From the NCBI GenBank assembly GCA_028554795.2, contig CM068824.1:157278789-157342788 (forward strand): a stretch of 64,000 nt of DNA. The letters run 5' to 3'. Under the pieces are notes generated by a model that ran no database searches, was not told where the DNA came from, and saw nothing but the letters and a program-made list of their open reading frames with translations. The translations under genes and the position numbers were made by a program. Position 1 is the first letter of the stretch; each line of letters begins with the position of its first letter. This DNA comes from Sinohyriopsis cumingii (taxonomy: Eukaryota > Mollusca > Bivalvia > Unionida > Unionidae). Shown one piece after another: positions 17,926 through 28,719 of this stretch.

Positions 17926-18190
17926 AGCAGCAGCGGGGGCGAATCCGACATTTTGTCCAATCGTCATTTGGCTTAATTAATACTTTCTGCACTCAGCGGA
18001 TCCGGTGTCGTCAGCGCCTGGTAAAAAAAAAACGACGTCGTCGTCGTTGTCATCGTCGAGGGGCCAAATCGACAATTGTCCGGAACGTCATTTGGTTTAA
18101 TTAATACCTTCTGCGCGCCGATCCCAGCGTCGTCAGCGTCCGGTAAGCACATCGACGACCGCGTCGATGTCATCGCCCCCCCTGCTGCTA
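17926..18190 (+). repeat. Left TIR of element B
   Basis: About 265 bp, inverted at 32447-32693. As in element A it is bounded at both of its own ends by inverted AGCAGCAG/CTGCTGCT motifs with a G/C run. It also contains a direct repeat of about 62 bp (units near 17963-18023 and 18088-18148, each with CATTTGG.TTAATTAATAC and GTCGTCAGCG). Apart from the termini it does not resemble the TIR of element A. Confidence 0.9.
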
Positions 18191-18194
18191 TGAT

Positions 18195-18856
18195 TTAACC
18201 GAATATTTGGTCAAGTCCGATACGATATCGTGTCCGAGGATCATGTAAATTTATCGTTACAAATCCATGTGGGGTCGACTGAGCATGACTAAAAAAGTTT
18301 CGAAAAACATTAAAGTCCATGTCACCGCCGCACCATGTCTGCCAAATATTTCGTAGCGTGTATGTATCAACGCCGTTGAATACAGCAAGAATATTACAGT
18401 TGTCTCTGATTACTTTTGGAATCTGAGTGTATCGTTGAGTGACATATATCACGTCAGTGTTTTTATGCCTGCCTCTGGAAAATATCCTAGCTGGGTTTTT
18501 TTGATTGTCTAACATAACATCATCGTACACGACTAGATTGTTAACGTCGCCATCAATATCATCGATACCTGGTGCATCATTGATATCTGTAATAAACTCG
18601 ATGAGATTTTTTTAGCGATCGCTGATGCATTCTCGTTGAAATCTTTCAACACCTCGTAGCATCGTTGATCATCTACGCTAGGAGCAACCAAATACAACTT
18701 ATCCCACTTCATCCATCTCATTATTAAATTGAGTAACAATTGCGTCTTGCCGGATCCAGATGGTCCGATGATAATCATCCGGATCGAGTTTGGTAACGCT
18801 GCAACATGCTTAACTGGTTCTCTTGTTTTAGTCGCTGAAAAGTCAATTATATTCAT
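18195..18856 (-). pseudogene. FtsK/HerA-type packaging ATPase, frameshifted copy
   Basis: From the ATG at 18856 the frame carries an intact P-loop (IIIGPSGSGKTQLL). A single base is missing after the T run near 18613, so the frame ends within ~80 codons. The remainder (VYDDVMLDNQKN onwards) is open in the next frame to 18195. The damage differs from that in element A, where the P-loop itself is hit, so the two breaks are independent and recent relative to the family. The stop is 5 bp from the TIR. Confidence 0.88.
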
Positions 18857-18873
18857 GTCTCTATACACAAATT

Positions 18874-19152
18874 ATGGATCTATATTGTGTAAAGTGTAGA
18901 GTGCGTACTGGCACAAATGATATGACAACTGTTACAACAAGAAATAACAGATCGGCGCTTACTGGTAAGTGTGTACAATGCGGTACAAAGAAATTTAGAT
19001 TTATTTCTATTAGACCCGGAGATGTTTTAAAAAAAAGCGAGGAGGTGATATTGCAGCCAAGTTATCAAAACTCCCCGGAACCCCGTGGGCAAAGTATCCA
19101 GGAGAAAAACACCTCCCAGGATATAGCTACTGTGGCCCCGGAACGCGATTAG
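18874..19152 (+). CDS. DUF5679-like zinc-ribbon protein, copy B
   Basis: Same 92-residue frame as at 1088 with two CxxC pairs in the first 40 residues. The slippery T TTA AAA at 19026-19032 and the following A run are conserved in phase with element A, and again the -1 frame encodes the PLA2-like domain. Confidence 0.75.
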   Translation: MDLYCVKCRVRTGTNDMTTVTTRNNRSALTGKCVQCGTKKFRFISIRPGDVLKKSEEVILQPSYQNSPEPRGQSIQEKNTSQDIATVAPERD

Positions 19153-19402
19153 ATATCAGACTCGATGATCAAAATCAGCCCAAACCCGGTGAGTATCCAA
19201 TAAACGCTATCGATAAGGCGTGTCATGCTCATGACGTTGCTTACAAAAGTAGCGATCTGCAACAGCGTCATATCGCGGACGTAAAATTAATTCACGCGTT
19301 AAATGCTATTCCTGATAAATCATTCAAAGAAAAATTGGCCTCATGGTTGGTAAAATCGGCTATGAAAGGTAAATTAATGAGGATACTGGAAGGGGAAGGC
19401 CG
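19014..19402 (+). pseudogene. PLA2-like domain, copy B, truncated 3' end
   Basis: The -1 frame carries the YCGPGT calcium loop and the DKACHAHD catalytic motif. One codon is missing after HAHDVAY compared with element A. A deletion of about 86 bp near 19378 removes the native C-terminus, the junction promoter and the integrase start, so the frame now runs into integrase-derived sequence and stops near 19402. Confidence 0.75.
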
Positions 19403-20298
19403 CAATTGGTAAGCTTGCAAGCGCTGCAAAGGTAACAAAGGCCACTGCGGCTAATTGGTTATCCAAACAGGCTATATGGCAAATCTATCTACCACCGCCT
19501 AAACAAATCAACTTCTCGCGCTTTGATGTCAGCGTACCTAATGAAGTTCATCAGGCTGATATACTATTTTTGCCGCATGACAACGGTTACAAATACGCGC
19601 TAACCGTAGTTGATGTTGCGAGTCGATACAAACAAGCGGAGCCGTTAAAAACAAAGTCAGCAACTGAAGTAGCCGCTGCGTTTGAGCGGATTTATCGAAG
19701 AGGTCCTCTGCGCTGGCCAAATCTATTACAAGTTGATCCTGGTAGTGAATTTCGCGGCGCTGTTTTATCAACGCTGAAACATCATAGCGTCGCGGTACGA
19801 CGAGGTCATACTGCGCTACATCGTGATCAGGCAATTGTTGAACGATTCAATCGGACTCTTGCTGAACGGTTATTTGGATATCAATACGCGAGGGAATTTA
19901 TCCAAGAAAAACGATCTCGTGAATGGGTCAAAAGGTTGCCAGGCGTAATTGCAGCGTTAAATAACGAGATTACCCGAGCAATCAACATGAAGCCCAGCGA
20001 CGCGATTAAATACGAGTATATACCCGGAAGATCAAAAATAGATAGCGTTTCCAAGCCGATTCTCGGCGACGTCACTGTTAGATATCTATATGAACCAGGA
20101 GAGCTTGAAGGCGGTAAAAAAAGAGCTACTGATCCTATTTGGAGTGTTACCACGCATAACATATCAACGATAACACGATCAACTAATAGACCACCGATCT
20201 ATAGACTGGATTCAACTGCCCCGCAGCGGGGGTTTACACGCGAGCAACTACAAGTGATACATGACGATACTCAATTACCCCCGCGTGGTCTTAACTAG
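19379..20298 (+). pseudogene. rve integrase, 5' end deleted
   Basis: The catalytic core and C-terminal region are open and very similar to 1655-2599, including the D, D and E motifs (VHQADILF, QVDPGSEF, AIVERFNRT). The promoter-like motif, the ATG and about the first 9 codons are absent because of the ~86 bp deletion. The first in-frame ATG is after the first catalytic Asp. Probably not functional, although the core residues are preserved. Its 3' end overlaps the convergent polymerase gene by 8 bp. Confidence 0.88.
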
Positions 20299-20510
20299 CG
20301 CCGTTGCGTCTATTGCACTCAAGACAGGTCAATCTCACATTGTTTTTGACATGACCAAGACTGTTATCGATCCTGTCCAGGGTAAATTGGCGAGCGTCTT
20401 TATCCGAATAGCGCCAACTCATTATACAATTACAACTCGCGCAGTGATTATTCTGTTGTTGTCGTAACGCAATTATTAATTCGGCATCAATATCAAAACG
20501 CCGCTGTTTT
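20291..20510 (-). CDS. HNH-nuclease module at C-terminus of polymerase fusion (intact form)
   Basis: The last ~70 residues hold two CxxC zinc pairs flanking an LDRIDNSLGH core, typical of compact HNH nucleases that recognise and cut DNA. The module follows the helicase after a repeat-rich linker (TGACTCCGTCA dyads). It is the part lost by frameshift in element A. Confidence 0.72.
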
Positions 20511-23500
20511 TTTTTATCCTGTTGGCGGTAACCCGAGAGTTTTCTATCAATGACGCTTGCATCGATGGTGACTCCGTCACTGACTCCGTCACTGACTTCG
20601 TCAATAACAATTCTTCGAAGCTGATTTATCCTCCGTACTCGGGACACTGCAAGATAGACTAGATTCGACCATTCGATGCGATTATCAACTATCCAAACAA
20701 TTGTGTCCGTGATAGTCAGTCCCTGCGAGGAATGTATTGTCGTTGCGTATCCTAGCGTCCACGGGGATTTATTAGCACGTAGCGCGTCCTCGACGACGCT
20801 GATATCAACGAGCACAATATCATTCAGCACGAGAATTTGTTTTTCTGTCCGGCCTGGAATCTCAACTTCAATGTTCTGCCGCCGTGTATCCGCGGGTCTA
20901 TAGCATAACGGCACTGGACGCGTTGGAAACTTTTCCTTATGCAACGTAAACAACTTCCGCTGAAGTGTGTCTCTGACTATCTTTCTACTCGCTACAATTA
21001 AATCGTTTGGTCTGCATGTTTCCCAAAATTCATTTAACGGCGTTTCCGGAATCACCTCGCGAATTATTTCACATTGAATTCTATCCGGCTGTAATCTGAT
21101 TAATTTTTTAACCTCGCGCAGTTGTTCATCAAGTGCCCGGTAATCAGTATCGGTTTCTTCATAATAGTCCACAAAACCCTTTAACCAATCATGCGGACCC
21201 TCGCCGACAAATGATGGTGGTTGGCCATGGTCGCCACACATGATCACCGCTGTATTCGCGAGCAACAACCAATCAAGAAACATTTGTAAAGTATCTAACG
21301 AAACAGTACATATCTCATCCCAGATGATAACCTCAGGAATAAATTTTTCACCCATTCGATCAGGAGTCCACTCACCGCCGCTGTATCGAAAAAAGCTGTG
21401 ATAAGTAACGGCGTCAACATTTCGTTGTTTTATCTCTCGCGCTAGTCTATGGGTCGGTGTAAGCACGATTATACTTGCCCGCGTTCGAAATAATTCAATT
21501 GCCCGAGTCGTCTTTCCTGACCCGCCACAGCCGCTTAAATAAACCGTCTTGTGTCTACAAATTGGATCAGAACACGGTGGTGCATTAGACCATTCCGATA
21601 ATTTATCACCGCGTAAGTAATTGTTCTCAACGGTGACATCTGCTGACGGGGAATAATCGCGTCGTATTTCATTTTTAATTCTCCATGTACCCCAACTTTC
21701 GTCCGGACTAGTAAACCCGGCTACGTTTTCCTTATACGCTACGTCAACATAAAACGAATCAACGGCTACTCTAACCGCGGTGTCAGGAAATCTATTTATC
21801 ATCGAGAATAAATTGATAGCGGCGTAACCCAGCATAGACGCCCTCAAATGCGGGTATGCCGGGCTGTCTCCATCGCTGTAGGTAACAACTGTACCCAACC
21901 TTGTTCCATTGGACAAGAAAGCTGTTTCGCAGTTCACGTATCTATTTTTCGCCACTGCGTCCTTGATTACGAAATCATATTCTGCGTCATCTATAATCAG
22001 CCGTGAGCAATATCGTTTGTAGTCGCAGTTTTTTCCACCTTGTGTGAACTTACCGATTATTCTTCTACCGAGATCTTTTGCCTCGTGGTTTCATTGGTTG
22101 AATATCCTCCTGGACCATTCGACGATATATTCCTCGTCGGCATCGATGTGTTTTCTGGACTCGTCAATTATGCTATCTAGACGCTCCGGTTCTGGTAACC
22201 AGACTTCAGTCTGCGCTCGGTATGATATAATCGCGTCACTGACAATCAACGAAACTAGCATTTTACAATCAATCATATACCGTAGCAGAGCTATTGGCAG
22301 CCACTTCTTTTCAGCCATGTGTCTACCGATCCAAATATAGCAACAGCGATGAAGTCCTGCCGCGAACTCAAATGATACTATGCGAGCGAATCCGGTTAAA
22401 TCAAAATCAGGCAGTGGTCCATTAATAGCAACACGAGTCATTTCATGTCTGGGGTGTCCAAATCGTTTGAAATACTCAGCGGCGGATCCATACCCGAGAA
22501 AACTCGCTGGATAACAAGCAACCATATCAACGGAAATCATAGCGTCGCGGTTGTATTCAGTGTTCCATAGTCCACCGTGATAGTATTCCAAACAACTGGA
22601 TTGTACATCCGGTAAAAATTCCTTGCGCGTTGGACTCCACGCATTTTTCCTTGCTGCAACATGAGCTACAACCGATGGAATCGTAAAACAATTTGTTAGC
22701 AGTTGTTCATCATGCTCTTCAAATTCCATGGCGGTTTTTTTCATCCTGTTGTGAAATGCTTCAGTGCGATATAATTCACCGTTTGGTCTTACAAACTGAT
22801 CAAAGGTATCAGCGCTGCGAAGTAACCACACTGATACAGGGTCGTTTTTACACAAATAAGCGATAGCATCAAATAGTTTCCTCTCCGCGAGAAAACCATC
22901 TTGTATAAATTCCCCCGGGATATACTTTACCGTTCTATCCCGTGGAAACACTGTGATCGCGGGCGTCCATGCGTGTTCGTTATGATCAATAATTTTGATT
23001 GGGGCTCCATTTGATTTGTACTTCGATTCGTATAATACTTCACCGGTTATCGTTGTAACGGTTATTGGAAATCTCAGCGATGTTTCTAATCTCGCTATGT
23101 CGCTGATGGTCGCTCCACGCTTTTTTACGGTTAGTTCCCACTGGTTAATTTTGCTACGTCGTAAATCAGTCAATTTGTTTCCTCGACACGCATTTGTAAA
23201 ATGCTCTATTACTCGTTCTGCTACACAATTTATCCCCGTTGACTGTTTCATTGGTTTCAGTTTTCGGATATCGGGTTTCTTATTTAACGGGTATATTCCA
23301 TAAACAACTGCTGTTTCAGGATACGCTCGTTCATAGTATGGTCTGTCAATTCCGGTTAACAACCCCGGCTTGGAGTCGCGGCTGACAATGACTGTTTTCT
23401 TGTCGCTGAGAACTGGTTCAAATTTATCACGTATGATCCAATCACCTGATTCCACCCGGACAATGAATTTTACTCTGAAGAAATACTTTTTACCGTCAAG

Positions 23501-23743
23501 TTGTGATATTATCGTTGCTGCGCGGTTGTCGTTCATGGTAGCATCAACAACGCCATCAATTCGAAATGTTGACCAACTATGAGATGCACCATCACGCTTG
23601 AATTCATTGATACAATCGCGTATTTTACTCAACAGGGTTCTATCGTTTATTAACGCTTTTGGTGTGTCCCTGAGGACTCTATCGAGATTGAACTTAATAT
23701 TTTTCCAGGGCTTAATTGCTGCTAATCTCTCGAACTCCTCCAT
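20291..23743 (-). pseudogene. DNA polymerase B - SF1 helicase - HNH fusion, one stop codon
   Basis: Same fusion as at 2777-6076, but the C-terminal HNH module is in frame here (20291 to about 20510: CASCN ... LDRIDN ... CLECNRRNG). This shows the ancestral protein had three enzymes in one chain. A TGA at 22091-22093, where element A has CGA, interrupts the frame between polymerase motifs A and B; all sequence on either side stays open. Polymerase motif C, the helicase P-loop GCGGSGKTT and later helicase motifs are intact. A short deletion around 22800 removes a few residues present in A. The start is the ATG at 23743. Confidence 0.9.
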
Positions 23744-23782
23744 ATAATTAAAACAAGTATTTAAATGAAAGAATATAGTATA

Positions 23783-24106
23783 ATGAATCACTGCAAATGG
23801 TTGATGATTGGGTCGACAACCCCGTGCAATAAATCATGTAGAGGTGAATTCTGCGGGTACCATTTACAAAGCGTTCGTAATGGTTCTCTTGGCCCCCTCC
23901 CGTGCCTGGTTTGCCACGTCGGTGTAAGAGGAAAATCGCAGTTGTGTATCAATTGTGGCGGAAAGCGATACAGAGAGTTAAAACGCTATTATGACAAGCG
24001 AATTAAAAACGCCGTCATTGACCCCACCGCTGACTTCGTCATTAAAACCCCCCAAGACTACGTTGAAAGATTCATAATTAAACCAAATAATAAATTAGAC
24101 AAGTAG
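23783..24106 (+). CDS. Cys/His-rich putative zinc-binding protein, copy B
   Basis: 107 residues from the ATG at 23783, with the same ordered Cys pairs as the element A protein. It stops at NNKLDK, 14 bases before the homing endonuclease, which is probably the native end. Divergent from the polymerase gene with a 39-bp spacer. Confidence 0.7.
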   Translation: MNHCKWLMIGSTTPCNKSCRGEFCGYHLQSVRNGSLGPLPCLVCHVGVRGKSQLCINCGGKRYRELKRYYDKRIKNAVIDPTADFVIKTPQDYVERFIIKPNNKLDK

Positions 24107-24120
24107 TATTATTATACAAA

Positions 24121-24626
24121 ATGGACCAAGAATTTCAGCCGCATCCCCTGCTCGTCAATTACGAGGCATCTCGCGACGGCATTGTTAGAAACCGCAAACT
24201 GAAGAAGCCGGTTGGATGGAAAAACAATCACGGGTATTTAATGTTTGGTGTCGGAAAAAAAAATATCTCTGTCACAGAATCATCTATGAATGTTTCCACG
24301 GATTAATCAAAGATAGTCTCGTTATTGATCACATTGATGGATACCCTCAAAATAACAGACTGTGTAATTTGCAAGCTATCTCTCAGAGTGAAAACACCAA
24401 AAAAGGTAAAACAGGGAAGCACGCAAAAAAAGCAAAGAGCGTCAAATCGTTTGATACAACAACGCACGAGGAAAAAACATTTCACTCCATGAATGCGGCA
24501 GGAAAATATTTTGATATTTGTATGCCCGCAGTACGATTTGTTGCAGAACGAGTATATCAAACAGCGATCTCAAAAAAGACCGGACACAGAATTCGATTTT
24601 CGTATATAGATACGAAGTCACCGTGA
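24121..24626 (+). pseudogene. HNH homing-type endonuclease, frameshifted
   Basis: The N-terminal frame (24121-24306) and the HNH/NUMOD1 frame (24216-24626) overlap; the shift lies in an A run near 24257-24265. The HNH core (LVIDHID ... NRLCNLQAIS) is still readable. Intact in element A. Confidence 0.85.
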
Positions 24627-24734
24627 CAAGGTCACGTCTGTTCCGGAAGAAAACGAATTATTAAACATCTTCAGAATTGATACACGGGGGTTTCATTTTT
24701 TTTTTATTTAAAAACAAAATGTTTTATAGGAATA

Positions 24735-25115
24735 ATGAATATCGAAGACATCAATAATATATTAGCCGAGATTTCAAAATTAAAAAATCAAGGAATTGAA
24801 TTATCTGATGGTCTCGACAGCGAAAAAATATTATCCGATTATGAGATTATTAACGAACAATCGAAACGGGGGCGTTTTACCCTGGCCCGCGAGTACTTTT
24901 TTATAAAACGATTACAACATACGATTAATGAAAACTTGTACCACAATGACGCAAATGCATTCATTGGACTATTTACTGCCGTTGAAATAATACGAAAAAA
25001 ACTCGGACGTGTTTATGAACGACGCCGGGAGATTTCTAGTAAGATCAAAAACATTAGAAGGATTATAGACGAAAACTCCGGCGAGAAATTAGAAATTGCT
25101 TCGCAATTGCAATAA
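24735..25115 (+). CDS. Conserved helical protein, unknown, copy B
   Basis: 126 residues, collinear with the element A protein at 7110 up to about residue 115. The tail differs by an indel. It overlaps the start of the next gene by one base. Confidence 0.65.
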   Translation: MNIEDINNILAEISKLKNQGIELSDGLDSEKILSDYEIINEQSKRGRFTLAREYFFIKRLQHTINENLYHNDANAFIGLFTAVEIIRKKLGRVYERRREISSKIKNIRRIIDENSGEKLEIASQLQ

Positions 25116-26041
25116 TGGTAGGTGAATCACTCACTACTCGGCTAGCCAGAGAGCGGCTAGCAGCGCTTAGAAAGTTCATACCGTTACGAGACAGGGTCCG
25201 AGAGCAACTTCAAACGCGGCAGCAACTACAAACCGATTTTACTGTTGGAAGCGAACAACTCTTTGCCCCGGTAACTAAAGCGACCAAAGATGTTACGGCG
25301 GCAACTGTACCCGTCCTCGATGCCCTTGAAAAGATAGCGGCTCAGACCGAACAAACAAAAAGGTCTTTAGAAACACTAGCGGCTGCTACAACACGGAGGC
25401 CACCACCACTCGCTATAACCGAACCACAAGAACCTTATGTTACAATGGCCGACGAAGAAGAACTAGGTGCTACCGCAAGAGAACCAGAAGAAGAAATACC
25501 GGAAGAAACACCGGAAGAAAAAGAGAAAGGGGGGAATATACCCCGTAATGTGCTTAGAAAGTCCACAATAGATCAAATTAGAGACCTCAGCAGCAGGAGG
25601 GAAGAATTAATTGATTTTGCTGCCAACAATTTTGCTAAGAAAACACGAGATAAGGAGCATATCAATAGCGGCCACGAGAAAAATATAAAGTCGTTAAAGG
25701 ATTGGACAAGAATGGTGTATTTAGCGAGTAAATATAAAGATGTATTACTACGTGGTGATGGTCCCGATTACGACGCATTCCACAAGGAAGTTGAAAAAAG
25801 GATAAAACTAAAAAAAGGAAAAGGATACTCTGTTGGTAAAGAATCCTACGGCGTTACCTGTCCTAACAGTGTTCTCAGTGATATATCACGGCTAGAGGTA
25901 CTAATCGGAGGAAAACGAGCCGGAAATAACTCTCCGGAAATAATCAATGAGGCCGCTGATATTTGCAAGCGGTTATTTACGGGCGGTATCATGGACGTTA
26001 GTGCGTATCGAACGCTCATAGACGAACTCGTGGATGATTAA
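25115..26041 (+). CDS. AGNNS-motif virion-associated protein, copy B
   Basis: 308 residues. Same N-terminal basic helix, shorter acidic repeat, divergent middle and conserved RAGNNSPEIINEAADICKR C-terminus. The middle third is the most divergent stretch between the A and B copies of this gene. Confidence 0.7.
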   Translation: MVGESLTTRLARERLAALRKFIPLRDRVREQLQTRQQLQTDFTVGSEQLFAPVTKATKDVTAATVPVLDALEKIAAQTEQTKRSLETLAAATTRRPPPLAITEPQEPYVTMADEEELGATAREPEEEIPEETPEEKEKGGNIPRNVLRKSTIDQIRDLSSRREELIDFAANNFAKKTRDKEHINSGHEKNIKSLKDWTRMVYLASKYKDVLLRGDGPDYDAFHKEVEKRIKLKKGKGYSVGKESYGVTCPNSVLSDISRLEVLIGGKRAGNNSPEIINEAADICKRLFTGGIMDVSAYRTLIDELVDD

Positions 26042-26352
26042 AAAAATTATCGTTTTGTTAATTTTGACCGTTTTTGGTCGTTTTTGGTCGTTTTTGACCG
26101 TTTTTTGCCATTTTTTGACCGTTTTTTGAGGGCAAAAACCCCAGGAAATCATTTAGAGAAAATCGATGTTTTTGCTGAAAAATCGAGAAAAAACGACTAT
26201 AGGCAACAAAAAACGACCAAAAATGACTAGAAATCAGGAAAAAACCGGAAAAAAACCGGATTTTTATCGAGGGCAAAAACCCCAGGAAATTTTGATAAAA
26301 TTTATTCCGGTTTTCCACACGGCGGTGGGGAGGGGTGATGATCACAATCACT
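26042..26352. repeat. B-specific insertion with foldback-type repeats
   Basis: About 310 bp present only in element B, between two genes that are 28 bp apart in element A. It holds multiple GACCGTTTTTGGTCGTTTTT units on the left, their inverse (CAAAAAACGACCAAAAATGAC) around 26205-26226, and GGGCAAAAACCCCAGGAAAT twice (about 26129-26148 and 26271-26290). Very A/T-run rich. No credible protein. Confidence 0.7.
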
Positions 26353-26382
26353 AATTGAAAAACCGGTGTTTTTATAATAAAG

Positions 26383-26817
26383 ATGATCATACACTACAAC
26401 CACGATAAACCAGTACTCGTCTACGTGGTAAACTCGCGATTGCCTGTTTACCGCGCGTACTATGGAGATGGTCTCGGTAGCACCATTGCGGGGTTATTTA
26501 CAAGAATGGCTCCAAAAGTAGCGCCGTTAGCCAAACAATTAGGAATGAAGGCTATTGATGTTATTCGTGATAAGGGTATTAGTGCTATTGGAGATGTTGC
26601 CGGAAAGGCGCTTTCTGCAGCAAAGGACAAACTAATGTCGTTGGTGAGGAGAAAAAAGCAAAAACCACCGGTGATGCCATCAACGACAGTGATGCCTGCA
26701 AATGTCAGTAAAGTAATAAATAACGCCGTGGAAGAAAAACTAGAGTCGTTGGTAAACAGTAATCAAGATGACGCCGCAAACATAATAGCGGGGAGTGGTT
26801 TAAAACGACGACGATGA
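26383..26817 (+). CDS. pVI/pX-like minor core protein, copy B
   Basis: 144 residues, the same start and GDGLGSTIAGLF segment as in element A, with a shorter linker before the basic C-terminus. Preceded by AATTGAAAAACCGG and TTTTTATAATAAAG. Confidence 0.65.
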   Translation: MIIHYNHDKPVLVYVVNSRLPVYRAYYGDGLGSTIAGLFTRMAPKVAPLAKQLGMKAIDVIRDKGISAIGDVAGKALSAAKDKLMSLVRRKKQKPPVMPSTTVMPANVSKVINNAVEEKLESLVNSNQDDAANIIAGSGLKRRR

Positions 26818-26847
26818 TTTAGATGCATCAGCGTATTATTAAATAAA

Positions 26848-28261
26848 ATGTTTAAACGAACAGCTGACCCGGCGTTTGATATGGACGCACCAGTGCACAA
26901 GGATGATTCTGTCCGTAATTATCAATTTTATTCCTATCATGCAGTACAACCCGACATACGATCGCGAATTGAACTTCAAGTCCATGATACCAGTAAATAC
27001 TTTTTACCGTGTGAAGCGTTTATTGAAATCGAAGGAGAACTTGTAACAGAGGCCGATACTCCTGCTGTACCAGCACCGTATCCAGATGGTACCAAAGTTG
27101 GCTTAGTCAATAACGGCGTAATGGCGCTGTTTGAGAGCGCAAAATATCTCATTGACGGGCGAAAGATCGAGTCTATAGAACGCGATGTTGATGTTGCTAC
27201 AACAATAATCGGGCTAGCAAGATATTCCGACGATTACACAAGATCAGCGGGTCCATCTATGATGTTTGCAAAGGATACTAGAAACACTGCCGGAAACTCG
27301 CAATTTGTGGTAAGACGACCAAAAAAAAATGCTGGTGACGCTGATGCTGATGTTGAGAATATGATTATAAACAGCGATCCTAATTTCAACATCGGAGCCG
27401 TAACACGCATATCAATGTTAACAGGACCGCGTAGATCTTTCTCATGCGCGATTCCACTGCATCATATATTTGGATTTTGTAGGAACGTGCGAAAAGTTAT
27501 CTACGGAGCAAAGCATACCGTGGTACTTGTGCGAAAAGGTGATGATAGAAATGCAATTTGGAGAATTCCAGCGGATACTGCAAATCCAAATAATGACCCT
27601 GGTAAAGTCGTTTTAACTAAAATGTCATTGTGGATGCCGGTGTTGACTCCATCCATTACCACAGAGGCACGATTGCTATCCTTCATGGAGCAGGGAGGAA
27701 AATCATTACTAAGTTGGCTAACAACAACAACAGATACTAAGCAATCAAATATCAATGGTATATTCACATGGAACCTGGCATCACAACAAGGTATTTCGGC
27801 TCCGCGTCATATATTTGTTGCGTTGCAGGATATGACGAGAGTTGATAATCAATTATCCAGCCATATGATATTTGATCGATTAGGCGTTACTGACGGTCTC
27901 GCTGAGAATAAACGGCCAGCAGGAACCATCTGAGGATATACAACTTAATTACGGTCAAAACCATATCGCACGTGTGTATCATCGATTGCTGTCGTACATG
28001 GGTCGTGATCAAAACGTCGACACTGGTTTGCAAATATCACAATATGATTTCAGAGAACTATATCCGATCTATTACTTTTCGCTGGAACATCTTGATTTAA
28101 CAAGACAATCCGTCGTTGATATACACTTCCGAGCTAATGTAACTCGCGGCACTATTGCTAATTATAGAGCTATTGCTGTCATTCTCAGCGATAAATCAAT
28201 GCTGTTGGAAGGCGTTGGTGGACGAATGAGAATCGTTGATGCGCCAGTGGAAAACATGTAA
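26848..28261 (+). pseudogene. Double jelly-roll major capsid protein, frameshifted
   Basis: Open from 26848 to 27933 and again from about 27900 to 28261 in another frame. One extra base near 27890-27900 shifts the frame in the second barrel. Family features as at 9021 (IPLHHIFGFCRNVRKV; ILSDKSMLLEGVGG). Surface-loop regions (residues ~75-85 and ~160-185) differ strongly from element A, more than the rest of the protein. Confidence 0.88.
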
Positions 28262-28289
28262 TTGAAAGCACAAACACGTTTACAATAAA

Positions 28290-28682
28290 ATGTCGTATAG
28301 TGTCGTCAGTGTAGAGTTGACTGATGGTCAAGTCAAGAAATTACGATCAAAGTCGGCTAAACAATGCGGGACCACAATAACGCTGAAGCCGTCACAGATG
28401 GCAGGTGGTAATCATAAGATATCGTTGACGGCGCGTCAAATAAAACATTTCAATAATGCGATGAAGAACAGAAAGGGTGTTCAGGTAGATTTCTCGGCCG
28501 CAGCGATCAAAGACATGGAAAAGACCGGTGGGATATTTCCGCTGTTAGCCGCGATTCCAGCGTTGATTGCCGCGGCGGCCCCAGCAGTGGCTAAGGCGGC
28601 TGCGTTAGGGGCTGTTGGTACCGCGGCGGGAATGGCACTGAAAAAGGCAACCGGGAAAGGCTATAAAAAAAAAGACCCGTAG
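28290..28682 (+). CDS. Core protein, copy B
   Basis: 130 residues ending in GKGYKKKDP. Corresponds to the first 130 residues of the fused frame in element A: basic, with a GGIFPLLAAIPALIAAAAP hydrophobic stretch. A DNA-condensing or pX-like role is inferred from composition and position. Confidence 0.65.
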   Translation: MSYSVVSVELTDGQVKKLRSKSAKQCGTTITLKPSQMAGGNHKISLTARQIKHFNNAMKNRKGVQVDFSAAAIKDMEKTGGIFPLLAAIPALIAAAAPAVAKAAALGAVGTAAGMALKKATGKGYKKKDP

Positions 28683-28719
28683 CCGGAAAGGGTCTAAGAC
28701 TACCGGGAACCCCGTATTC

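Noticed and set aside
26166..26354. Short frames on both strands in the B-specific insertion
   Set aside because: Lys- or Phe-rich translations of A/T runs; no conservation in element A.
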